This document shows positions 43,449 through 53,040 of a DNA stretch of 64,000 nucleotides, one piece after another; position 1 is the first letter of the stretch, and each line of letters begins with the position of its first letter. The translations under genes were made by a program, and so were the position numbers. This stretch comes from DASVTU01 sp036387415 (GTDB lineage Bacteria > Acidobacteriota > Blastocatellia > Pyrinomonadales > Pyrinomonadaceae), in contig DASVTU010000011.1 in assembly GCA_036387415.1 (NCBI GenBank), positions 13,819-77,818 of the forward strand. The letters are read 5' to 3'. The notes under the pieces were generated by a model. It saw only the letters and a list, made by a program, of their open reading frames with translations. It was not told the origin of the DNA and did not search any database.

Positions 43449-44993
43449 ATGAGGCGAACCGCGCCGGACGCTTTCGCCGTCGTCTCGAAGGGCGCGGCGG
43501 GCGAAGCGGTCGAAGCGCACGCGAACGACCCGTCGTCGCCTGCTGCAAGCAACTTCGCACAACGCGCGGTGAGCGGCGTCTTATGGACTTACGTCTCGTT
43601 CGCCGGAAGCAAACTGCTCGTCTTCGCCAGCACCGTCATTCTCGCGCGCCTGCTCGCACCGGCGCAGTTCGGCGAGGTTGGGTTCGCGCTCCTGGTCATC
43701 GCCTATCTGGAAACCATCGGCGACTTCGGCATCAGTTCCGCGCTCATCTACGAACGCGAGCGACCCGAACAGGCCGCCAACATCGCCTTCGTCGTCAGCC
43801 TAGCAACGGGCGTCTTGTGGTTCGCCGTCGCGTACGCCTGCGCGCCGCTCGTCGCACGTTTCTTCGACGACGCGGCGGTCGTTCCCATCCTGCGAACAAT
43901 CTCGTTCGTCTTTATCATCAACGCGCTCGGCAACACGCACGACGCGCTGCTCAGGCGCAAGCTCGAATTCAAGAAGCGGCTCGCGCCCGACTTGGCGATG
44001 GCCGTTTTGAAGGGCGCGTGCTCGATATTGTTGGCGGTGTGGGGATGGGGCGCGTGGAGTCTGGTGTGGGGACAGTTGATTGGCGCGACGGCTTCGACCA
44101 TTGCTCTGTGGATAGTCGTGCCGTGGCGTCCGCGCTGGCAGTTTTCGCGCGAGGCGATGCGCCGCATGCTCGGCTACGGCGGGCAGGTTGTTTCCGTCAA
44201 CGTCATCGCCGCCATCGTGCACGACATTGATTACGTCATCGTCGGACGTTTGGGAAGCGTGGCACTCGGTTTTTATACGCTGGCTTATCGCACGCCCGAA
44301 CTCTTCATCACGATGATTATCTGGGTCGTGGGCAAAGTGGCTTTTCCAATCTATTCGCGTTTGCAGGACGACCGTCCCGCGCTCCGACAGGCGTTTCTCG
44401 TCACGCTTCGCTACTTGTCCCTGCTGACCGTTCCGGCGGGCGTCGGGCTGGCGGTGCTCGGTGGCCTGTTCGTCTCGACGTTTTACGGGGAGCAATGGCA
44501 ACCGACCATAGCGACGCTACAGGCGCTGTCAATCGCAGGATGTTTGCGTTCGCTCGGTTCGCACGCGGGCGACGTTTACAAGGCGACGGGGCGACCCGAC
44601 ATCCTCGTCAAACTCGGCGTGTTGCGCGCCGCCGTGCTCATTCCGGCGTTGATTTGGGGCGCACGCTACGGCATCTTCGGCGTCGCCGTCGCTCAAATCA
44701 TCGTGACGGGCGCGAGCACGCTCGTCAATCTCTACGTCGCGGGCAAGATTATGGAAGTGTCCATGAGAGCACTGCTCGGCGAATTCAAAACTGCCATCCT
44801 GTCGGCGGCGGCGATGGTCGTCGGCTTGCAGCTTTTGCTGCCCGTCCTCAAAGGCTCACCGAAGTGGATAGGCTTGAGCGCGGCGGTGGTGGCCGGAGGC
44901 GCGATTTATGTCGGCGTGGCGTGGCTCGTCGGGCGCGAAACCATCGAGCAGGCGCGTGCGATTGTCGGTTCTTCTCTGAAGAAGACGCAGTAA
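43449..44993 (+). CDS. Polysaccharide flippase (MOP/Wzx-like)
   Basis: About 514 residues. After a soluble, Ala-rich N-terminus come about 12-14 helices beginning VSGVLWTYVSFAGSKLLVFA and STVILARLLAPAQFGEVGFA, the opening of polysaccharide-synthesis flippases (WzxC-like). DYVIVGRLGSVALGFYTLAY is a second typical element. It should move the lipid-linked repeat unit across the inner membrane. Start uncertain: the frame opens with TTG 43419 just after the previous stop; ATG 43449 is preferred. Confidence 0.92.
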   Translation: MRRTAPDAFAVVSKGAAGEAVEAHANDPSSPAASNFAQRAVSGVLWTYVSFAGSKLLVFASTVILARLLAPAQFGEVGFALLVIAYLETIGDFGISSALIYERERPEQAANIAFVVSLATGVLWFAVAYACAPLVARFFDDAAVVPILRTISFVFIINALGNTHDALLRRKLEFKKRLAPDLAMAVLKGACSILLAVWGWGAWSLVWGQLIGATASTIALWIVVPWRPRWQFSREAMRRMLGYGGQVVSVNVIAAIVHDIDYVIVGRLGSVALGFYTLAYRTPELFITMIIWVVGKVAFPIYSRLQDDRPALRQAFLVTLRYLSLLTVPAGVGLAVLGGLFVSTFYGEQWQPTIATLQALSIAGCLRSLGSHAGDVYKATGRPDILVKLGVLRAAVLIPALIWGARYGIFGVAVAQIIVTGASTLVNLYVAGKIMEVSMRALLGEFKTAILSAAAMVVGLQLLLPVLKGSPKWIGLSAAVVAGGAIYVGVAWLVGRETIEQARAIVGSSLKKTQ

Positions 44994-45063
44994 TGAGTGT
45001 TTGTAATGATGGCACGTACCGCATGAAATGCGGGCGCAAGCCTTCGGTGCATGAGAGCATGAA

Positions 45064-46467
45064 ATGTCCGAGATGATAGTCGAATTACCAGAGCAAGCGA
45101 CGGGCATCCGCTACGGATGGCACGACCGTTACCAGATTCCGCTCGACCACCCGTCGGCGCTCCGTTTCTACATCGACAAGCTGTTCGTGCCACATTCGCG
45201 GCGAGAGATGGTGTGGGCGCTCGTCGCGCGCTCCTCGGCGTTGGCGACGCGCGCGGCAGTGCCGGTGCTGCGAATAGAGGCGGCTAATTCTTCGGAAAGA
45301 AACAGCGTGGAGGAAGCGGCTGACGCAGGAGTCGAGGGTTCGACGGAGACGGGCGACACAGGCATCGAGTGGCTGACCGTCAAACTGGAAAACCATCTCC
45401 GTCGCGCCGGAGTCACGACGAGCGGCGCGCTCTCCTTTCTCTCGCTCGACGATTACCGCCACGCCGAACGTCAAAAAATGGTGCTCTTTATCTTCGACCA
45501 CGCGGGCACGCGACCGTGTGCGGTGGCGAAGATTGGCGGCGAGGAACGTCACGGCGCGGTCTTGGCGCACGAGCACGAAATGATGCGAGAGCTTCATGGT
45601 CGGGTGGGCGAGGAGTTGCGCGCGACGATGCCGCAACCGCTGGCGTTGTTTGGCGAGCGCGGCCTGATGATTTTTCTAGAGTCGTTCGTCGGCGGGCGTT
45701 CAATCTATTTCGAGATGCGTAACAGTTGGCGACCGCGCAGACTCGCCGCGCGCCATTTCCGGCTGGCAAGCGAATGGATAGTGCGCTTCCAACGTGCGAC
45801 ACAGGTTCGCGCCGCACAACTCGACGAAGCGACGGCAGATGAATACGTCGTCAGTCCGTTGCGGGATTTCGGGCGTGCCTTCTCGCTCCTGCCGGAAGAG
45901 CGTGCGCTCGTGTCGCAAGTAAAGGAATTGACACGCGAGTTGGGAGGTGAGCGATTGCCGCTCGTCGCGCGGCAGGGCGATTTTTGGGCGCGCAATCTGA
46001 TTTTGCAGGGAGATACCATCGGCGTTGTCGATTGGGAAGGCTTCAGGGAAGAGAGCACGCCTTTCTGGGATATGTTTTTGTTTGCGACGAGCTACGCCTT
46101 GAGCTACCCGTGGCGGTTGGGACGTTGGGCAGAACCGTCGGTCGCGTTTCGCGCCGCATATCTTGAGCCGAGTTGGTTCGCGCAACTCACACGCCGACAC
46201 CTGCTCTCGCACTGCAACGCGATGGATGTGTCGCCGCGATTGTTGGAGATTTTCTTTCCGGTCTTTCTGGCCGAACGCGCGCTGGAAGAGGAACGGCAGA
46301 CGGTCGAACGCGTGGGGCGCAAGAAGAAGCAGCAGCAGAATGCCCCCGTAGTTAATCGACGCGACGCGACAGGGATGACGAAGACGGCGCAGGCGGCGGA
46401 GGTTGGGACATGGAGGCGACTGTTTCAGGAGTACGCCCGGCGAACAAAACCCGCCTGCTTTGGCTGA
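45064..46467 (+). CDS. APH-like phosphotransferase with altered catalytic loop
   Basis: 467 residues. The C-terminal two thirds is kinase-like of the aminoglycoside phosphotransferase type: RPCAVAKIGG is the ATP-site Lys strand, LMIFLESFVGG the hinge, LVARQGDFWARNLIL (near 300) the catalytic loop, and IGVVDWEGF the metal Asp. The usual His of H-G-D is Gln, while Asp and Asn remain. The first 150 residues I do not recognise. A short hairpin (CCGCAT, GAA, ATGCGG) lies at 45020-45034, before its start. Role in the locus unknown; sugar or lipid phosphorylation is likely. Confidence 0.75.
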   Translation: MSEMIVELPEQATGIRYGWHDRYQIPLDHPSALRFYIDKLFVPHSRREMVWALVARSSALATRAAVPVLRIEAANSSERNSVEEAADAGVEGSTETGDTGIEWLTVKLENHLRRAGVTTSGALSFLSLDDYRHAERQKMVLFIFDHAGTRPCAVAKIGGEERHGAVLAHEHEMMRELHGRVGEELRATMPQPLALFGERGLMIFLESFVGGRSIYFEMRNSWRPRRLAARHFRLASEWIVRFQRATQVRAAQLDEATADEYVVSPLRDFGRAFSLLPEERALVSQVKELTRELGGERLPLVARQGDFWARNLILQGDTIGVVDWEGFREESTPFWDMFLFATSYALSYPWRLGRWAEPSVAFRAAYLEPSWFAQLTRRHLLSHCNAMDVSPRLLEIFFPVFLAERALEEERQTVERVGRKKKQQQNAPVVNRRDATGMTKTAQAAEVGTWRRLFQEYARRTKPACFG

Positions 46468-47594
46468 TTGATTCGCTGGCGATGGGCGGGGCGGAGCGTC
46501 TAGTTCCGGTCTTCGCGCGCCGACTCGACGCGAGTCGCTTTGAACTTCACGTCGCCTGTCTGAAAGTGATTGGGGGCAATCCGCTAGCAGCCGAACTCGC
46601 AGCGGCGGGCGTGCCCGTCACGGTTTTGAACGCGCGCAACCTGCGCGATGCATCCGCCTTCGCCCGTCTGCTGCGACTCGTGCGTGAACGCGAGATTGAC
46701 GTGATTCACACGCACCTGACCTACTCGGACGTGTGGGGACGGCTCGCCGCACGTTTGCTCCGGCGCGCAGTCGTCTCGACGCTGCACGTCGAGAGTTATC
46801 TCACTGCCGGAGACGTTGCCCACGGGCGCGGGCATGCGGTCGAGCGTTTGGCAAGTTTCGTCCGGCGACATTTCGGGCAGACGGTGATTGCCGTCTCCGA
46901 AGCGTTGCGCCGACAGCAAATCGCGCGAGGGTTTCCGCCCGCGCGCATTGTCACGATGCATAACGGCATCGACCTGTCGAAGTTTGAACTGCCGCACGAT
47001 TCTTCGCGCGCAAGTAGACGTGCGGAGTTTGGTATTCCGCACGACGCGCCGCTGTCCATTACGGTCGCGGTGCTGCGCGAAGGCAAAGGCCACGAACTGC
47101 TCATCGCGGCGTCGAAGCGTGTGCTTGAGCGCGTGCCGGAAGCACATTTTCTCTTTGTCGGCGGCGGTGCGCTCGAAAGTGCTTTGCGTCGTCGTGCGGA
47201 AGAGAGCGGAGTGAGCGGGCGCGTTCATTTCACCGGAATGCGCGGTGACGTGGCGGAGCTTCTGGCGGCGTCTGATTTATTCGTGCTGCCTTCGTTGGAT
47301 TTCGACGCGCTGCCGACGGCGATTATCGAAGCGATGGCGTGCGGGCTTGCGGTGATAGCGACCAAAGCGGGCGGCGCGGCGGAGATTGTGCGGCACGGCG
47401 AGACGGGACTTCTGTTAGAGTCGCCTGACGCAAGCCGACTGGCGGAAGCCGTCATCGCCTTGTTGAGCGACAGGCAACTGGCGCGAGAGATGGGAGAGAG
47501 GGGCAGGGCGCGCGCCGAGAGTGAGTTCAGCGCGCAGGCGTGGGTTGAGAAGTTGCAGGACTTGTACGTTTCGTTATGCCGACGAGCACGGTAA
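46410..47594 (+). CDS. Glycosyltransferase family 4
   Basis: 394 residues, GT-B. LWLIDSLAMGGAERLVPVFA is the GT4 N-terminal acceptor loop, IDVIHTHLTYSDVWGRLAA the second strand, TMHNGIDLSKFE the hinge, VAVLREGKGHELLI the donor-domain start, and LDFDALPTAIIEAMACGLAV the E-x7-E-like region (the first Glu is Asp here). It starts 58 bases inside the preceding gene and overlaps the next by 19, so translation is coupled. It adds one sugar of the repeat unit, donor unknown. Confidence 0.93.
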   Translation: MEATVSGVRPANKTRLLWLIDSLAMGGAERLVPVFARRLDASRFELHVACLKVIGGNPLAAELAAAGVPVTVLNARNLRDASAFARLLRLVREREIDVIHTHLTYSDVWGRLAARLLRRAVVSTLHVESYLTAGDVAHGRGHAVERLASFVRRHFGQTVIAVSEALRRQQIARGFPPARIVTMHNGIDLSKFELPHDSSRASRRAEFGIPHDAPLSITVAVLREGKGHELLIAASKRVLERVPEAHFLFVGGGALESALRRRAEESGVSGRVHFTGMRGDVAELLAASDLFVLPSLDFDALPTAIIEAMACGLAVIATKAGGAAEIVRHGETGLLLESPDASRLAEAVIALLSDRQLAREMGERGRARAESEFSAQAWVEKLQDLYVSLCRRAR

Positions 47595-49003
47595 GGGAAA
47601 ACGATTCGACGTTGCGCGCGGCGGAGAGCCGACGCGCGGACGAAGATGTGCGCCGACCGGACGCGCGGCGTGCACTGCCCGCCGTTTGGCGGCACTTCGT
47701 CGTGGAATTTCTCGGACGCGGCGGCATGATTCATTACGCATATCAATTCTGCCGCGGGCTGGCCGCGCAGGGCGCGGAGGTCACGCTCGTGACGGAAAGC
47801 GATTACGAACTCGCGCACCTGCCGCACAACTTCAAAGTAGAAACCATCATCCGGTTGTGGAACACGCGTCCGGCGGGCGCGGTGGAGTGGTCGTCGTCGC
47901 TCGCAGCGCGGCTCAAACGCGCGCTCCGCCGCACGGTGCGCGCCGCGATGTATTACCGTGAATGGTGGCGGCTCGTCCGGCATTTGGAGCGCGCGCGTCC
48001 AGACGTAGTGCAGTTCGGCGAGATACGTTTCGCCACAGACCTGCTACCGCTCATGTGGCTACGCTCGAAGGGTTTGCGGCTCGTCGATGTCTGCCACAAC
48101 GTCGCGCCGTTCAACATCAGTCCCGACTCGACCGCGCTCGTCAAAACATCCGGCTTCGACCGCGCCGCCTTCCGCCGGATTTATTCTTGCTTCTCCGACA
48201 TTTTCGTTCACTCCGAAGTTAACCGACGCGAATTCCTGCGACTCTACGGCGGCGACGCCAGCCGTGTGCACGTCATCCCGCACGGCAACGAACGCGTGTT
48301 CATCGGCGACGAGATGAAGGCCGACGAGTCAGCGGGACGGAGCGCACAGGAGCCACAAAGCAAGCAGGACGCGCAACGCGAACAAATCGAACTGCTGCGT
48401 TCAGTGCCGGAGCGCGTGCCCGTCGTGCTCTTCTTCGGCACATTGACTAAATATAAGGGCTTGGAATACCTGATAGATGCTTTCGCCGGAGTCAAGCGCG
48501 CCGTGCCCGCGTCTCACCTCATCATTGCAGGCTACCCGAACCCCGACGTTGACATCGAGTTTCTGCAAACGCGCGCGCGCGAACTCGGCATCGCCGATGC
48601 GGTCACTTTCCACCTGCAATACGTCCCGCTCGAAGATGTCGCCGCCCTGTTCGAGCGCGCACACGTCGTCGTCTTCCCTTACTTGATGATTTACCAGAGT
48701 GGCGCGCTACAAGTGGCTTACAGTTTCGGTAAGCCCGTCGTGGCGACCGACGTGGGCGGATTGTCGGAAGCGGTCAAACACGACGAGACGGGATTGCTCG
48801 TGCCGCCGCGCGACGCGGCGAAGTTGAGCGAGGCGTTAATCGCTCTGCTGAATGACGAGCCGCGCGCGCGTCGGATGGGCGCGCACGCGCGCGAATTGTC
48901 GGAGACGATTTACTCCTGGGACGGCATCGCTCGTCGCGTAATGGTGGCCCTGCGCACAGAGGACGCGCCCGACACGCGGGACGAAGAGGGTGAAAGGGAG
49001 TAA
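47576..49003 (+). CDS. Glycosyltransferase family 4
   Basis: 475 residues. After a charged N-terminus of about 40 residues comes FLGRGGMIHYAYQFCRGLAA, a GT4 acceptor loop. DVCHNVAPFN and HVIPHGNERVF mark the interdomain region, and LFFGTLTKYKGLEYLIDAFA opens the donor domain. PYLMIYQSGALQVAYSFGKP is the end of the E-x7-E region, where the first Glu is replaced by Gln and the second by Gln-Val. Operon member, 4 bases before the next start. Confidence 0.9.
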   Translation: MPTSTVRENDSTLRAAESRRADEDVRRPDARRALPAVWRHFVVEFLGRGGMIHYAYQFCRGLAAQGAEVTLVTESDYELAHLPHNFKVETIIRLWNTRPAGAVEWSSSLAARLKRALRRTVRAAMYYREWWRLVRHLERARPDVVQFGEIRFATDLLPLMWLRSKGLRLVDVCHNVAPFNISPDSTALVKTSGFDRAAFRRIYSCFSDIFVHSEVNRREFLRLYGGDASRVHVIPHGNERVFIGDEMKADESAGRSAQEPQSKQDAQREQIELLRSVPERVPVVLFFGTLTKYKGLEYLIDAFAGVKRAVPASHLIIAGYPNPDVDIEFLQTRARELGIADAVTFHLQYVPLEDVAALFERAHVVVFPYLMIYQSGALQVAYSFGKPVVATDVGGLSEAVKHDETGLLVPPRDAAKLSEALIALLNDEPRARRMGAHARELSETIYSWDGIARRVMVALRTEDAPDTRDEEGERE

Positions 49004-49006
49004 GCG

Positions 49007-50170
49007 ATGCGTTTGTTGACGTTCTCCTTCTGGTTTTCCGTCGTCGTGATTTTCTACGCCTACTTCGGCTACCCATTGCTGATGTGGGTGCTCGCCGCCG
49101 TGCGACCGAAGCCCGTCCAGATTGATGAGAACGCGCGCCCGTCGCTGACGTTGTTGATTGCGGCCTACAACGAAGCGGAAGTGATTAGAGAGAAGATAGA
49201 AAACTCTCTCGCGCTCGATTACCCGAAGGAGCGGCTTGAAATCGCGGTCGTCGCCGATGGCTCGGATGATGCCACGCCCGCGATTGCGCGCGAGTATGCC
49301 GGGCGCGGTGTGACGACGCACTTTCAACCGGAGAGAAAGGGAAAGATGGCGGCCATCAATCGCGCGTTCCCTTTGTGTCGCGGCGAGGTCGTCGTCTTCT
49401 CCGACGCCAACAATCTTTACCGCCCTGATGCGCTCTTGAAGCTGGTGCGAAACTTCGCGGACGAACGCGTGGGTGCGGCGACGGGGCGAAAGGTTCTGCG
49501 CCGCACGCAATCGGAGGTCGGCGAGTCGGAGAATCTTTACTGGCGTTACGAGTCGTTTATCCGTCTCAAGGAGAGTCAATTCAGTTTTACGACGGGCGCG
49601 GTCGGGGAGATTCTCGCCGTCCGCAAAGGTCTGTATGTCGCGCCGCCGCCCTACGTTATCAACGACGATTTTTATATTGCGATGGCGGTGATTAGACAAA
49701 ACGCACGCGTCGTCTATGAGCCGGAAGCGATTTCGGAGGAGATGCCTTCGGCTTCGATGAACGCCGAGATGGTGCGCCGCAGCCGTATCTCCGCCGGACT
49801 TCTGCAATCGCTCTTGATGCTGCCGCAACTACTCAAGGGCGCGCCCGCGCTCGCCTACTTTCAAGCCGTCTCACACAAACTGCTGCGCCCTCTCGTCCCC
49901 GTCTTAATGCTCGTCGCCCTGGCGGTAAACATCTGTCTGGTGCTGAAACGACCGCGTTTGGACGTATACGCCGCCGCCGCAGTCGCGCAGGCTGTCTTCT
50001 ATCTTTTGACCGCGGGCGGCGCTGCGCTCACGCGGCTCGGCATGAAAATCAAACTGTTCTATGTGCCCTACTATTTTTGCGTCAGCAACTTTGCTTACCT
50101 CGTCGGGTTGTACCGGCTCGCGTCGGGGAAGCAGACGGTGTTATGGACGAAGGCGCGGCGTGAATCTTAG
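49007..50170 (+). CDS. Membrane glycosyltransferase family 2
   Basis: 387 residues. An N-terminal membrane helix (FWFSVVVIFYAYFGYPLLMW) is followed by a GT2 domain: LTLLIAAYNEAEVIREKIEN, VVADGSDD, ERKGKMAAINRAF, VVFSDANN (the D-x-D analogue), INDDFYIAMAV with the catalytic Asp, and RRSRISAG where the Q/R-x-x-R-W motif lies. Two to three C-terminal helices follow. The layout is that of processive or semi-processive inner-membrane GT2 enzymes. Last transferase of the locus. Confidence 0.92.
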   Translation: MRLLTFSFWFSVVVIFYAYFGYPLLMWVLAAVRPKPVQIDENARPSLTLLIAAYNEAEVIREKIENSLALDYPKERLEIAVVADGSDDATPAIAREYAGRGVTTHFQPERKGKMAAINRAFPLCRGEVVVFSDANNLYRPDALLKLVRNFADERVGAATGRKVLRRTQSEVGESENLYWRYESFIRLKESQFSFTTGAVGEILAVRKGLYVAPPPYVINDDFYIAMAVIRQNARVVYEPEAISEEMPSASMNAEMVRRSRISAGLLQSLLMLPQLLKGAPALAYFQAVSHKLLRPLVPVLMLVALAVNICLVLKRPRLDVYAAAAVAQAVFYLLTAGGAALTRLGMKIKLFYVPYYFCVSNFAYLVGLYRLASGKQTVLWTKARRES

Positions 50171-50346
50171 ACGGAGTTTCTGCCCGCCCGATGGGTGGAA
50201 CTTGTTGAAACGCGCGGTGTCAGATAACCAAAACCGCGCGCATTTAATGCTAAACTAAAGGCCACCGGAGCCTTAATCTCGTCGGAAGAACGCTCAACGG
50301 CTTTTGCGACCCGGCAGCAATCGCGCAAACACAGGGGGATGAAATC

Positions 50347-51561
50347 ATGAGAAGCAGGAAAAACTTGGCGGCATTACCGGCCTTACTCGTCGTGCTCGTC
50401 GCGCTCGCCTGCACAGGCGCAATGGCTCAGCAGTCGTCTTCATCGAACACAAACTCGAATACCAACACCGCTGGCGACGAACAGAAGCAGACGAACACGA
50501 ACGACGGGTCGCAATCGAATTCTCGTTCGAGGAGCAGGTCTGAGCATGAGCGACGCGAGCGACGTGACGCGTCCTCCGCGTCCGACATCAACGCGCAACA
50601 ACCATCTGAAAAAGACTCTCAACGTCAGTTGGACGACGCCGCACAGCCGAACCGCGAAGACCGCCCCGGACAGAACATTCCGCCGACGCGACGCGCGAGC
50701 GGGAGTCGCTATCACGTCGAGTTCGGCGTCTTGCCGCACTATAACAACAACTACTTTCAGGCGTCCGACACCGAACCGCGCACCGCGCTCTGGATTACCA
50801 CTCTCTCAGCAAACTTCGGCTACGATTTCGTGCGCGCAGACCGCAAGACCTTAAGCGGCGAACTGCGCCTGCGTCGCAACGTCTTCAGTGACTTACGCAA
50901 CGCCGATTCGACCGACGTTGATGCCTCGCTCGGCTACGACTTCGGCGCGAACCGTCTTGAGTTCACCTACTTTGTCACGCCGCGTCGCCTCTCATCCTTC
51001 GAGGACGACCCCGTTTCATCTCTCAATAACACCGTCTTCAACAGCGTCAACGGAGCGAGTTTGCAGTATGCGCGTCGCGTGACGCGTCGCGTTCGCACAC
51101 GCGCCAGCTACGAGTTTGCGCGCGAAATCTACACGGCCTTCAAAGATCGCGACCTCGCGCGCCACCGTTTCAGCACCGACGTGCGCTACCGCGTGCGCCC
51201 CTTCTTCACGCCCGGCATCGGCTACGAGTACAGTCAGAACAACGCGCGCTCCGACATCTTCAATCGCCATAGCAACGCGCTGTTGTTGCTCGTCGGCAGC
51301 ACTATCAAAGAACGCCTCACGATGAGTTTTCGCTATCGCTACTCGGTGCGCGACTACACGACGAACGACATTACTTCCTCTAACTTCGGGCGGCAAGACC
51401 GTCGCAACGACGTGAACTTCTACGCCACCGTCAATCTCCCCAAAGGATTTTCCATCTACGGTTTCGCCTCTACCATCGACAGCAATTCGAGCCGCGTCGC
51501 ACGCTCTTTCAACAGCACCGAAAGCGGCATCGGATTGTTTTATCGCTTTCCTTCACGTTGA
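50347..51561 (+). CDS. Outer-membrane beta-barrel, polysaccharide-locus type
   Basis: 404 residues with a clear signal peptide (MRSRKNLAALPALLVVLVAL, cleavage near AMAQ). A Ser/Asn/Arg-rich, low-complexity stretch (about 30-110) leads to alternating strands (YHVEFGVLPHYNNNYFQASD, LRRNVFSDLR, ARRVTRRVRTRASYEFAREI, MSFRYRYSV) ending in an aromatic C-terminal strand, GIGLFYRFPSR. That is the pattern of an outer-membrane barrel; it may form the export pore in place of Wza, of which none is seen here. AGGGGGAT-type ribosome site upstream of ATG 50347. Confidence 0.8.
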   Translation: MRSRKNLAALPALLVVLVALACTGAMAQQSSSSNTNSNTNTAGDEQKQTNTNDGSQSNSRSRSRSEHERRERRDASSASDINAQQPSEKDSQRQLDDAAQPNREDRPGQNIPPTRRASGSRYHVEFGVLPHYNNNYFQASDTEPRTALWITTLSANFGYDFVRADRKTLSGELRLRRNVFSDLRNADSTDVDASLGYDFGANRLEFTYFVTPRRLSSFEDDPVSSLNNTVFNSVNGASLQYARRVTRRVRTRASYEFAREIYTAFKDRDLARHRFSTDVRYRVRPFFTPGIGYEYSQNNARSDIFNRHSNALLLLVGSTIKERLTMSFRYRYSVRDYTTNDITSSNFGRQDRRNDVNFYATVNLPKGFSIYGFASTIDSNSSRVARSFNSTESGIGLFYRFPSR

Positions 51562-51614
51562 GAAGGCGAATCCGTCGCGCGTGCATAAGAACGAAGCTGT
51601 CAGGTTCAACCGTT

Positions 51615-52970
51615 ATGTTCGGAAAATCTTTTCAACGTCGAAGGCGCGTCGCGTCGTCGCTTTTTCTGCTGTCGTGCCTCTGCCTCGTTGCATCCGTCTG
51701 CCTGACGGCCTGTGCGGAGCGAACCGCTGCGACGCCTGCTTCGCGCGCTCTCTACGTCTCGACACGCGGCGACGACGCGCGCCGGGGCGAGACGCCCGAA
51801 ACCGCGCTTCGCACCATCAACGCCGCGCTCGAACGCGTCCGCCCCGGCACGACGATATTCATCGAGCAGGGCACTTACTACGAACAGGTCGTGATGAAAC
51901 GCGGCGGCGCGCCCAATCTTGAAGTGACTCTGACGAGCTATAAAGGGACGGCAATCATCGACGGTTCGCGTGAGAAGCAGACGAGAGGAGGCAATCAGAA
52001 TCGCGCGCTCGTCGAACTGCGTCGCCCCTACACGCGTCTTGTCAATCTCGAAATCGTCAACTCGGAGAATACGGGCATCCTCCTCGATGCAGACAACCTG
52101 ACGGTGGAAGGCTGCCGAATCTCGCGCGCCAAACTGCACGCCATCAGCACCGACACGAGTCGGCAAAACAATTCGCGTCGCAACGCTTCGTTGATTCGCA
52201 ATATCGTCATCAAAGACAACACCGTCAGCGAAGCCGTCCTCAAAGGTCAGGGTTACGGTCAAGCCATCAGTCTCATCGCCGACGGATTCACGGTGAGCGG
52301 CAACACCGTGCGCGACAACATGACGGAAGGCATCGACATTTGGCTCGGCGCGACGCACGGCGAGGTCGTCGGCAACACGGTCTACAACAACAAGTCAACC
52401 GGCATTTACGTGGACGGGGCATCCTACGTGCGTATCCATCGCAATCAGGTCTATCGCAATCGTGCAGGCATCGGCGTCTCTTCAGAGAACGCCAACTATG
52501 ACACGCACGACATCTGGGTCTTCAACAACGTCGCTTACGATAACGCCGACTCCGGCTGTTTCATCTGGGACGAGCGTTCGCGGCGCGGCTACAAAGGTTC
52601 GCAAAACGTGCTCATCGCGCACAATACTCTCGTCGGCAACCGATACGCCGTCTACCTCGCGGGCGAGAAGAATTCCGGCGAAATCCTCAACAATCTCGGC
52701 TATTCGACGGGCGAGCAAGTGCTCGACAATGCCGCCCAATCATCGTTCAAGATTCACGATAACGTGTGGCTGGCGCGCGTAAGCGGCTTCGCTTCCACGT
52801 CCGCCAAAGACTTTCGCCTGACGCGCAACTCGCCCGCCATCGACAAGGGAGTTGCGCTCCCCTCGTTCACCGACGACGCGGGAGCGGTCTTCAATATCGA
52901 TACCGACTTCAGCGGTTACAGACGCCCCGTCGCCGCGCACCCCGACGCAGGGGCTTACGAATATCGTTGA
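51615..52970 (+). CDS. Right-handed beta-helix lipoprotein
   Basis: About 451 residues from ATG 51615. The N-terminus SLFLLSCLCLVASVCLTAC is a lipoprotein signal with lipobox LTAC, so the mature Cys would be acylated. YVSTRGDDARRGETPETALR, then TINAALERVRPGTTIFIEQG, opens the pectate-lyase/NosD-like beta-helix, whose rungs repeat (NITVxNNTV-like: IVIKDNTVSEAV, FTVSGNTVRDNM, GEVVGNTVYNNKS, VRIHRNQVYRN). Alginate epimerases and glycan lyases share this fold. A surface enzyme that trims or modifies the exopolysaccharide is inferred. Confidence 0.88.
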   Translation: MFGKSFQRRRRVASSLFLLSCLCLVASVCLTACAERTAATPASRALYVSTRGDDARRGETPETALRTINAALERVRPGTTIFIEQGTYYEQVVMKRGGAPNLEVTLTSYKGTAIIDGSREKQTRGGNQNRALVELRRPYTRLVNLEIVNSENTGILLDADNLTVEGCRISRAKLHAISTDTSRQNNSRRNASLIRNIVIKDNTVSEAVLKGQGYGQAISLIADGFTVSGNTVRDNMTEGIDIWLGATHGEVVGNTVYNNKSTGIYVDGASYVRIHRNQVYRNRAGIGVSSENANYDTHDIWVFNNVAYDNADSGCFIWDERSRRGYKGSQNVLIAHNTLVGNRYAVYLAGEKNSGEILNNLGYSTGEQVLDNAAQSSFKIHDNVWLARVSGFASTSAKDFRLTRNSPAIDKGVALPSFTDDAGAVFNIDTDFSGYRRPVAAHPDAGAYEYR

Positions 52971-53040
52971 CGCGTTCGTAGTCGCTGACGCGGTTCGCTT
53001 AGTCGCTAATGCTCACACCGCTAGGCTTCGGAAAGCATTT

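Noticed and set aside
45020..45034. Hairpin CCGCAT-GAA-ATGCGG considered as terminator
   Set aside because: Short stem, no T-run, and downstream genes of the same locus continue.
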